Shown here in pieces: positions 54,535 through 64,000 of a DNA stretch of 64,000 nt. The DNA is from Apostichopus japonicus (taxonomy: Eukaryota; Echinodermata; Holothuroidea; Aspidochirotida; Stichopodidae). The stretch is from positions 25,651,166 through 25,715,165 of the forward strand of contig NC_092579.1 in assembly GCF_037975245.1 (NCBI RefSeq), in the 5' to 3' direction. The translations under genes were made by a program, and so were the position numbers. Position 1 is the stretch's first letter. Every line of letters starts with the position of its first letter. Under the pieces are notes generated by a model. The model saw only the letters and a program-made list of their open reading frames with translations. It was not told where the DNA came from and ran no database searches.

Positions 54535-57300
54535 CCTTGCTTTAGCAAAAGGAACCTATGCAGTCAGGTTGGCGTATGTGTGTGTGTATGTGTGTATGTG
54601 TGTGTGCGTGTGTGTGTGTGTGTGTGCATCTGTGACACTTGCTTGGGTACGCTCTATCTCAATAAGGGAATGTTGGATTGAGGCCAAACTTGGACTATAG
54701 ATCCGCCATATGGAGAAAGTGTGCCCTATTGTTTTTGGTGCCCACAAAGGTCACCAAAGGTCAGTTATGGTCCAAAAACCGAAAATATTAAAACTGCAAT
54801 AACTCCCAGTGCCAATGTGCGTCAAGATTGATATTTTGGGACAAGTTGTGAACTGGTTAGGGGAGCATTTTCAAACTTAACGGTCATGTGATCCGAGGTC
54901 ACCAAAGGTCAATTAATGATAAAAAACTAGTATTTTTGCAATAACTTGAGAACGAAATGTCTGTTAGGGTTGGGAGTTGCCTCAATGTAATCCAATTGTC
55001 AACCCGCATCTGGGTGACCCTTGACCTCAATTTGACCTCTGGTGACCTTTTCGTGTTTTTGGGATTTTTACAGTTTCGATGCTATTTTCAGATGTCAAAG
55101 GTACCTTCTGATCATAAATGTCAATAGGTTGACCCCGTGTGACCTTTATGTGCGAAGTTATATGGGGTCAAAGTTTTTTGGTCGGAGTTAGGATGGTTGT
55201 ACAGACTTTTCGTTTTGTTTTTTGGAATCAGGAGATTAAACTACATCTGAAACCAAGGTCAAAAGGTCAAAGGTCACATTAGAAAAAATGTGCTTATTTT
55301 GGGAGGAAACGAGCAAAAAAGAAAATGTTTGGTTTTGATGCTAGATTTGGATATCAAAGGTACCTTCCGATCAAAAATGTCAATGGGTTGACACCCATGT
55401 GACCTTCGTGTGCGAAGTTATACAAGGTCAAAGTTAATTTTCAGACATTTAATGCAACAACTCCCAGTTCCAAGGTGTGACATGGTTGATATTTTTGGAC
55501 AAGTTGCAAATGGTATAGGGGAATATTTTCAAACTTAACGGTCATGTGATCCGAGGTCACCAAAGGTCAATTAATGTCAAAAAACTAGTATTTTGGGGGT
55601 AGAAAATGGGCAAAGAAAAAAATGTTTGATTTTTTATAGTTTGATGCTCTAATTTAGGTCTCATCAATCAAAAATGTCAATAAGTTGACCCAAGGTGACC
55701 TTTGTATGTTAAGTTATATGAGGTCAAAGTTAATTTTCAGACATTTAATGCAACAACTCCCAGTTCCAAGGTGTGACATGGTTGATATTTTTGGACAAGT
55801 TGCAAATGGTATAGGGGAATATTTTCAAACTTAACGGTCATGTGATCCGAGGTCACCAAAGGTCAATTAATGTCAAAAAACTAGTATTTTGGGGGTAGAA
55901 AATGGGCAAAGAAAAAAATGTTTGATTTTTTATAGTTTGATGCTCTAATTTAGGTCTCATCAATCAAAAATGTCAATAAGTTGACCCAAGGTGACCTTTG
56001 TATGTTAAGTTATATGAGGTCAAAGTTAATTTTCAGACATTTAGTGTAATAACTCCCAGTGCCAAGGTGTTACACAGTTGATATTTTGAGACAAGTTGCA
56101 AATGGTGTAGGGGAATATTTTCAAGCTTAACGGTCATGTGATCCGAGGTCACCAAAGGTCAATTAATGATAAAAAACTAGTATTTTTGCAATAACTTGAG
56201 AACAAATTGTCCGTTAGGGTTGGGAGTTGCTTCAATGTAATCCAATTGTCGACCCGCATCTGGGTGACCCTTGACCTCAATTTGACCTCTGGTGACCTCT
56301 TTAGTGTTTTGTGGATTTTTACAGTTTCGATGCTATTTTCAGATGTTAAAGGTACCTTCTGATCATAAATGTCAATGGGTTGACCCCTGTGTGACCTTCG
56401 TGTGCGAAGTTATATGAGGTCAAAGTTAATTTTCAGACATTTAATGCAATAACTCTCAGTTCCAAGGTGTGACAAGGTTGATATTTTTGGAGTAGTTGCA
56501 AATGGTATAGGGGAATATTTTCAAACTTAACGGTCATGTGATACAAGGTCACCAAAGGTCAATTAATGATAAAAAACTAGTATTTTTGCGATAACTTGAG
56601 AACAAATTGTCCGTTAGGGTTGGGAGTTGCTTCAATGTAATCCAATTGTCGACCCGCATCTGGGTGACCCTTGACCTCAATTTGACCTCTGGTGACCTTT
56701 TCGTGTTTTGTGGATTTTTACAGTTTCGATGCTATTTTCAGATGTTAAAGGTACCTTCTGATCATAAATGTCAATGGGTTGAACCCCATTTGACCTTTGT
56801 GTGCGAAGTTATATGAGGTCAAAGTTAATTTTCACACATTTAATGCAATAACTCCCAGTGCCAAGGTGTGACAAGGTTGATTTTTTTGGACAAGTTGCAA
56901 ATGGTGTAGGGGAATATTTTCAAACTTAACGGTCATGTGATCCAAGGTTACCAAAGGTCAGCTAATGTTAAAAAAGTAGTATTATGGGGGGAGAAAATGG
57001 GCAAAGAAATAATGTTTGAATTTTTACAGTCATGCTCTATTTAGGTCTCACCGATCAAAAATGTCAATTGGTTGACCTCCGGGTGACCTTTGTGTGTGAA
57101 GTTACATACAAGTTCAAAGTTAATTTTTTGACATTTAATGCAATTAAATCTCAATGCCAAGGTGTGACATGGTTGATATTTTGGGACAAGTTGTGAATGG
57201 GGTGGTGGAACATTTTGAAACTTACAGGTCATGTCATCTGAGGTCACCATTGTTATCATATCTGTTGACACGCTTGTAGGTCTCTTATATTTCTTACATT
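54535..57300 (+). repeat. Family G array, AGGTCA-rich, plus orientation
   Basis: It starts CCTTGCTTTAGCAAAAGGAA, CCTATGCAGTCAGG and a (TG)n tract (54572-54626), then GTGACACTTGCTT. At least eight diverged modules follow, carrying AATAACTCCCAGT-type, GTTGATATTTT, GGTCATGTGATCCGAGGTCA and CAAAGGTCAATTAATG words. Two adjacent modules, 55428-55723 and 55724-56019, are nearly identical with a 296-bp period, so part of the array expanded recently. Non-coding. Confidence 0.85.
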
Positions 57301-57850
57301 TTCGACGCCATATTTAGATCTCAAAAGTGCCTTTTGATAAAAAATCCGATCACATTTTGTGATCACAAAAGTGTTGGCTATAGTGTTGGTTACTTTATGG
57401 GAACATGTAGGACCACAATTACTTGGACTATTTCAGCCCAATCTTACTTGATAATATTATGTGTATTGTCATATACCCCAAGCAAGGAACCACAGTGCCC
57501 TTGGGCTCTTGTTGTCTATTTTACTGAAGAGGTATGCTACTCAAGCATATGCCCTCCACCCACCCTGCTTTTGCCCTATGAACGCATCTGTAGGACTGTG
57601 GGTAGATTAGGAAGGAAGAGGTAGTAGGTGTTATGTGGGGGCGCAGTGCTAAATTGTTACCAACTGTTGTAGACTAGGTAGATTAAGTGCATAAGTAGAA
57701 TGGTGACAGGTAAGTATCCTCGTTCGTAAAGCCCCAAACCAGTAAGTTTTTGGGAAACTACAGTACCTGTTCCGGTATTTCGAACTTTAACTTTCAAAAA
57801 GTGATTTAAAGGACCTTGAATGAACAAACAAAAATTACCTGCACAGTAAA
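57301..57850. other. Spacer
   Basis: Contains the dispersed repeat segment at 57600-57720 (TGGTGACAGGTAAG). Nothing else was recognised. Confidence 0.35.
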
Positions 57851-58774
57851 AATAATTAGTGGCTGATATAATAAATAATTAGTGGCTGATATAATAAATA
57901 ATTAGTGGCTGATATAATAAATAATTAGTGGCTGATATAATAAATAATTAGTGGCTGATATAATAAATAATTAGTGGCTCAGTGGCTGATATAATAAATA
58001 ATTAGTGGCTGATATAATAAATAATTAGTGGCTGATATAATAAATAATTAGTGGCTGATATAATAAATAATTAGTGGCTGATATAATAAATAATTAGTGG
58101 CTGATATAATAAATAATTAGTGGCTGATATAATAAATAATTAGTGGCTGATATAATAAATAATTAGTGGCTCAGTGGCTGATATAATAAATAATTAGTGG
58201 CTCAGTGGCTGATATAATAAATAATTAGTGGCTGATATAATAAATAATTAGTGGCTGATATAATAAATAATTAGTGGCTGATATAATAAATAATTAGTGG
58301 CTCAGTGGCTGATATAATAAATAATTAGTGGCTGATATAATAAATAATTAGTGGCTGATATAATAAATAATTAGTGGCTGATATAATAAATAATTAGTGG
58401 CTGATATAATAAATAATTAGTGGCTGATATAATAAATAATTAGTGGCTGATATAATAAATAATTAGTGGCTGATATAATAAATAATTAGTGGCTGATATA
58501 ATAAATAATTAGTGGCTGATATAATAAATAATTAGTGGCTGATATAATAAATAATTAGTGGCTGATATAATAAATAATTAGTGGCTGATATAATAAATAA
58601 TTAGTGGCTGATATAATAAATAATTAGTGGCTGATATAATAAATAATTAGTGGCTGATATAATAAATAATTAGTGGCTGATATAATAAATAATTAGTGGC
58701 TGATATAATAAATAATTAGTGGCTGATATAATAAATAATTAGTGGCTGATATAATAAATAATTAGTGGCTGATA
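57851..58774. repeat. 23-bp minisatellite, about 39 copies
   Basis: The unit GTGGCTGATATAATAAATAATTA repeats with virtually no base change. Four boundaries have an 8-base extension (GTGGCTCA before GTGGCTGAT), near 57973, 58169, 58199 and 58299. The near-perfect identity indicates recent expansion or homogenisation. Confidence 0.97.
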
Positions 58775-58984
58775 CACACATAAGTCGGAAAAGATAGACA
58801 AGTAAGTTGAGAATATGGATGCATAACCTGAAGCTGGAAAAGCCAAAGATTAGCTCATTTAGTGTTTTATCAAGGACCAAAACATTTGGTTCTTTCCACT
58901 TTAACTGAAATATTGTCAATAACACAAATGAGACATGTCTATGACATTTTAGGTTTCAATGATAATCGTAACCTACTCTATGCA

Positions 58985-59790
58985 TACTGTATGCATGGCG
59001 TTGTATGTGTGTGTGCATGAGTGCGTTTGTGACGCCCAGCTTGTAAACTCTATATCTCAAGAAGGGAAGGTCAGACCAATTCCATATTTAGTGTGTAGAA
59101 GTACCACATTGAGAACAAGAAGCCTATTGTTTTGTGGAGGTCAAAGGTCATTTGGGGTCACCAGGAGTCAAATTGTGAAAACCTTGTAAACACGATATCT
59201 CAAGAAGGGAAGGTCAGACCAATTCCATATTTAGTGTGTAGAAGTACCACATTGATTACAAGAAGCATATTGTTTTTGGTGGAGGTCACAGGTCATTTGG
59301 GGTCACCAGGGGTCAAAGTGTGAAAACCTTGTAAACACGATATCTCAAGAAGAAAAGCTTGTGAGGACCTCATATTGAGTGTGTAGAAGTACCATATTGA
59401 GTACAATAAGGCTTCTGGTGGAGGTCAAAGGTCATTTGGGGTCAACAGGGGTCAAAGTGTGAAAACCTTGTAAACACGATATCTCAAGAAGAAAAGCTTT
59501 GGGAGGACCTCATATTTAATGTGTAGAAGTACCATATTAAGTCCGAGAAGCCTATTGCTTTTGGTGGAGGGCAAAGGTCATTTGAGGTCACCAGGGGTCA
59601 AATTGTGAAAACCTTGAAATCACGATATACTGGAAGCTTGAGCCAACCTCTTATTTAGTGTGTAGAAGTACCACATTGAGTTAAAGAAGCCTATTGTTTT
59701 TGGTGGAGGTCAGATGTCATTTAGGTCATCAGAGGTCAAATCCTGAACCCATGTAAACATTTACACCCTCACTATACATTACGTCAGATT
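58985..59790 (+). repeat. Family G-type array with AGGTCAAAGGTCA sites
   Basis: The start resembles the other family G copies: TG-rich tract, GTGACGCCCAGCTTGTAAAC, ATATCTCAAGAAGGGAAG. Five modules of about 140 bases follow, each with AACCTTGTAAACACGATATC, TTTAGTGTGTAGAAGTACCA and then GGAGGTCAAAGGTCATTTGG or a variant. Two modules (near 59137 and 59424) keep a perfect AGGTCAAAGGTCA; the others differ by one to three bases. Confidence 0.85.
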
Positions 59791-61980
59791 CATGAAGAAA
59801 ACTGCTCATGTTACATCATTGAAACCGCAATGCATTTTTGCATTACAGTTCTTCTTTTCCTTTATTTACTTACTTCCAGAGACGTAAGGTGGGTACAGTA
59901 GGTTTGAGGAGGGCAGTTGGATGCAGGTTATTCGCTGTGTGTACCGGACTAATGACCAGGATGGGGCAGTGTTTCTATTTTTTATTGTGTATTTCTTTCA
60001 TCTTGTTTTTATTTGCACGATATTTTGTTTTCCCTGTTTCCCTAAAAACGTTTAGAGAACATTTAACAAAGGAACTGTGAATGATGTGATCGGTTACTAT
60101 GGACCCATTGTTATTTATAGGAGGTGTTATGTTGTATTTTTGTTGAATTTCTCCTCTGTTCAAAGTTTAAAAAGCCTAGTGACAACACCAAATTTGAAAA
60201 TTTTAAATAGAGTCCCAATCTAAATATTATGAGGAATTTCCGATCAGTTTCATTGAGCAAAGAAAACTAAGATGTGCAAGGTTTATGTGCACAAATAGTT
60301 ATAATTACAGTACTGTACCTTAGGTAGTTGAAATGTGTAGAAATATGAAGATTTGCTTTGCTCAACTCCTACCTGTCACCAGTCTAAATTTGCACTTTAT
60401 CTACTAAACCTACTAAACTTGGTAACATTTCACACCGAGCCCACATACGGCTCTGCCAACTCTCTCTTCCTTCCAAATCTTCTGTTCAGAAGTCAATCAC
60501 TTTTTCCATGGACTTGGCATTAGTCCTGGTTTTTCATCTTGGTAAATTTAGAACTACACTGTCATGAAGCATTGTCTAAGTATCCTTGGTTTTTCAGTGC
60601 TTTGTTCACATCATAGTTTGCTTAGATAGTGTGTACAAAACTGTTCATATTTTTATCTCATGTTTGGTCTGACAGCTTGGTATAAGACGTGCCCTCTGCT
60701 TTAACATTTTGTTCCCTTGTTTTTCTTCCCATTGCACTTTTGTGTCTCATGTTATCTCATGTTGACTCATGTTATCTCATTACATCTTTTGTTTTTTAGT
60801 TTAGTAGACTGTAGCCTCGTTCCTTCATAAGGCTTCAGTATTGACCATGTTTGTTAGAATAGTCGGCCTAGACATCATTGCTCCACGTGAGATTTGGCTT
60901 AGGGTCTGGGTGGACATCAGGGAGTTGACATCCATTCATGCGCATTAACTTCTGTATTTCTTATATGTGTTTGTGGCAAGTGTTTAGACATGTTAGACTA
61001 GCCAGGCTAGGCCATGCTGTTCCGTTGAAGATGCAGCTTTAGCTCTGTCTTTTCAGAGTCAGGAATATTCTTTCTTAGGCCATTATACTCTACATTCAGA
61101 AGTTTTCATTTCCTTGCTTGGTTGTTTGACCTTGGCCTTAGTGATTAAACTCATACAGGAAGGCCAACACCTTTTTGTTGCTTTAGCTTGTAGCTTACTC
61201 TTGCTGACTGTAATTCATTGATAATATTCATGTGGATGGCAGAAAGGATCAAACAAACATCGTAACAATTTCAGAGTCAGTATCACTCATGTCAAACCTG
61301 TCTCCATTGTCCGAAATTTTGGGGTGCATTTCGATGAATTCCATGTCTTTTCCATGTCTTGTTCCATGTGTTGTCATGTTTCAAAAATTTGCCAGCCTGT
61401 ATCATACTTGTTGTACAGTACCTTATCGGTAAAATTCGTAACCGGGCAGGGAGAAGGGAAATGTAACATTTGGGTTGAAATTGGAAATGTACAGAACATG
61501 GTCAAATGTGGTATGGCTAGATAGTTAAAGAGTTTTTTTACCACTGTGCTTGCAGAATAAAAATATAATAATTTAATGAAACGTTATAGACATATATATC
61601 ACATGCCAATTTGCAAAAATTATCGACTTCTGGGGATATTTTTAGAACCAAATTTTTCCTAGTACAAAGAGGACTTAGAAAGATGACTTACACAACCTAC
61701 AGTAGTACTGTAGACATGGTCAATATTATGCATACTACAGGAATACTTCCCCTTCAATGTCTGTAACTTGTCAATTAGCAGTAATTGCTAATTACCTGAT
61801 TTGTCCCTCCTATACCTGTCCCTTCTTTACCAAACACATTTTTATTTTTTTTATTTCTTTGTCATTCAATGCTGGAAAAATTTCATAATTAGGTATAAAA
61901 CACTTTCTTAGGATTAACCACTCAAGAAATGTAAAACCAAGGTGTTAGCTACTTTTTATGCTAAAGTAACGAACAAGTGA
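59791..61980. other. Long non-coding stretch, probably intron
   Basis: No exon was recognised. Around 60360-60480 is an inverted copy of the TGACAGGTA repeat. Short open frames (59838-60080, 61232-61524) lack motifs. Confidence 0.35.
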
Positions 61981-61986
61981 ACTAGT

Positions 61987-63450
61987 GTCCCTCCGTTACC
62001 AGTAAAGGAGGGACAATTGTTTACTGCTCTTGTGCACAGATTCCTGGGAGTTTACTTGCTACTTGTTGCATTCTAAGTATGGAATTCTTGACTTCTAGTT
62101 TATGTGAAGAGAACAACAGCTTGACTAGCATTAATATATTCCTCAGAATGAGAAGTCATAGAAGTCAAGAAAAGCTAATTTTGAGTTAGAAAAAAACCAC
62201 ACCACAAACACCAGATGGAAGGTACAGGGTTTTCATTTATACACAAGATTTCTGCTGATGCCAACCAGTTCAAAACTGAGCAATATTTCAGCTGTGAGCA
62301 TCAAGGACATTATCTTCCATTTGCAAGAGCCCCCAAAGCCCTTTCCTTCAGCAGGAGCAAAGCCTGTTGATCAAGATACATAAGAAAGTACAAGGAAAGT
62401 TTGCAGACATGTTCAAAGCCTAGTTGTGATTGGAATATTTTTATTTTTATATTTTTTTTATTTTTATGATATTTATGTTTTGTTTTGATTAAATAAATAT
62501 CGCAGGAAGTTAATTCAACTACAGTATAGTTTCTAATCCACAAATTACATCCAGGCATACTGAACTTTTCTGCATTAACAGTAGCTATTGTAACTGTATC
62601 GTGTTATGTCTCAAATTTTTTTGGTATTATTATTGTTGATAGTTGTTAAATTGTTTTAATACCACATCATTATTACAGTATGGTTTCATCATTAAAGTTA
62701 GAAGTTGCCTCAGTATTTCACTTTTTAGCCCAGTATCAATTACTGCACCAATTGGTTTAGATCTGCAAAGTACTGTAGTATATATTTGGAAGACAAAATG
62801 TGACTGGCATACTACTGTAATGAAATTTACTTTCTGCACATGGTACATTACAGCACCTGTGAACTGTCTACTGTAAATATGTGATTTACAGTACTGACTT
62901 GCTTCGAACTGCACTAGCCACCAGCCCTCCCCCCCCCCCCTCCCAACCATTGCTAATAATGCAGTTAGAGAGAGCTAAATGATGAAGAATGTACTGTTTA
63001 AACTTCTTCTTTAAATCAATTTCTTACTATTTTTGTTTCTTACATTTTTTATTAACCACTGTAATTGCTAATGTTTTGGTGAATGAAGCTGTTGGTTTAA
63101 TGTTCTTATCCTTGTTTCGCTCAGTAATATAACTGATGTTAGTCCAACAGCAATAAAAATATTGAATCTGTAGCTCAGCAAAAACAGGCAAAAGGCTCCA
63201 CTAAACAACACTGAACATTTTGTGTCCCTCCGTTACCATCGGAATTGTCCCTCCGTTACTGTAGAAGATTAAATGTAGATTTGATAGTTGATGCCTGTTC
63301 ATCTAATTTTCCCTTGGTGTATGTGAAGCAATGTACCATCCTACACATGATATACAGTATGGTAACATGGTCAGTGCAACTTAAGAACAGTGAATCTGAC
63401 ATCTTCAAAAAAGTGTGAAAACACATGTTAATTTGGTGTCCCTCCGTTAC
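61987..63450 (+). repeat. Dispersed 13-mer GTCCCTCCGTTAC, four exact copies
   Basis: Exact matches at 61987-61999, 63224-63236, 63247-63259 and 63438-63450, all on the plus strand, in otherwise AT-rich DNA. A weaker CCCTCCTATACC lies near 61806. The surrounding sequence is not obviously homologous between copies. Confidence 0.8.
62000..63220. other. Non-coding AT-rich DNA, probably intron
   Basis: A C-run lies at 62929-62943. No exon was recognised. Confidence 0.35.
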
Positions 63451-63724
63451 CGTGATGTTTGTCATGCCATATGTTTCCTACAGTAACAGCCACAAGAATT
63501 AAATTGATGGGTATGAAGCAAGTAACTACTGTACCTGTCTAGATAACCACACAAGAGATTGCAAAATACTCCCCCAAACTAATGCAAAGAGTGACAAAAT
63601 GTGTAAGGAATACGGACAAATGTTCCACTGTTACCGCTTGACACACAAAATATATACTTGAACCAATCACAGCTAGTGTTTGACAATACTAATGTATTCT
63701 TAATTTCTTCTCTTCTTTTTGTAG

Positions 63725-63917
63725 CCAAAGATTCCAAATTTCCTGGCTTTTCTTTAAGAGAAAATCGGTTTGACTTCACCCAGACAACGAAGGAACCAAA
63801 CAAGAACAATGATTTCAAGTGGTATGATTATTGCATTGTGTCTGCCATGCTGTTAGTATCAGCTGGAACAGGGCTGTACCATGCTTTTGCAGGTGGGGGC
63901 CAAAGGACAACATCCAG
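63725..63917 (+). CDS. SLC5-family Na+/solute symporter, exon with first membrane helix
   Basis: An exon between acceptor TTTTTGTAG (AG at 63723-63724) and donor GTAAAT (63918). It enters in phase 1 and leaves in phase 2. It encodes a hydrophilic N-tail (AKDSKFPGFSLRENRFDFTQ...) and then FKWYDYCIVSAMLLVSAGTG and LYHAFAGGGQRTTSR. The W/Y-D-Y start, the helix, and the G-x-Y-x-A-F-x-G-G-G-Q-x-T end match TM1 of SLC5A monocarboxylate/multivitamin transporters (SLC5A5/6/8/12 branch). These plasma-membrane proteins use the Na+ gradient to import small organic anions or iodide. The exact member cannot be told from one exon. The start codon lies in an upstream exon not identified with confidence, and the rest is beyond the window. 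Confidence 0.85.
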
Positions 63918-64000
63918 GTAAATGGACATATATTCTCTTTATGACACTACCTTAGAGTTTTACGCTCTTGTTGTGACCCTGCAAAACAAGGGTTCATATT
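63918..64000. other. Start of the intron after the SLC5 exon
   Basis: Follows a consensus donor; the window ends here. Confidence 0.6.

Overview
The window is eukaryotic nuclear DNA from an animal, and TE-rich. It is AT-rich and intron-rich, with CTAG/AGGCCTAG-rich low-complexity stretches, several decayed non-LTR retrotransposons, DIRS-like and Ty3-like remnants, a tRNA-derived SINE, many nested DNA transposons and only a few host exons. The host exons (mitochondrial ribosomal protein L27 and an SLC5-type Na+/solute symporter) are animal genes. The mix of repeats suggests a marine invertebrate, possibly an echinoderm such as a sea cucumber. That is inference, not proof.

Layout. 0.3-1.9 kb: 5'-truncated CR1/jockey-like LINE. 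2.8-4.3 kb: truncated copy of a large repeat called family A here. 5-10.8 kb: AT microsatellites, hAT-like MITEs (element B copy 1 has a perfect 8-bp TSD) and an inverted copy of an AGGTCA-rich repeat (family G). 13.2-17.6 kb: LINE with an ORF1 carrying an SGNH-esterase-like segment and two zinc knuckles, and an ORF2 that has lost its RT core. 18.2-20.2 kb: complete family A copy. 20.8-22.5 kb: decayed Ty3-type pol. 24.06-30.4 kb: MRPL27 on the minus strand (three coding exons found), with family G, a SINE and a DIRS-like element in its last intron. 34.6-35.4 kb: telomere-like repeats and a TTAA-flanked MITE. 35.9-45.3 kb: a nest of elements. Element D has inverted ends and TGATATCA arrays and contains MITE E with family A copy 3. 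At its right end sits element F (8-bp TSD, THAP-like remnant), which contains a minus-strand LINE, which contains family A copy 4, which contains another MITE. 45.6-47.6 kb: another decayed LINE. 48.3-51.7 kb: inverted-repeat element H holding element B copy 2 and family A copy 5. 51.8-53.6 kb: a possible plus-strand first exon facing an unidentified multi-exon minus-strand gene. 54.5-59.8 kb: long family G arrays and a 23-bp minisatellite. 63.7 kb: SLC5 exon, running out of the window.

The strongest new observation is a set of related elements. Family A has 16-bp inverted ends (CAGGYGCGTATCCAGG) and 5-bp target-site duplications in all four complete copies. A hairpin-forming module recurs once to several times inside family A and also in elements that use different ends and a different TSD length. 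Direct repeats read by eye give the insertion order in most of the nests.
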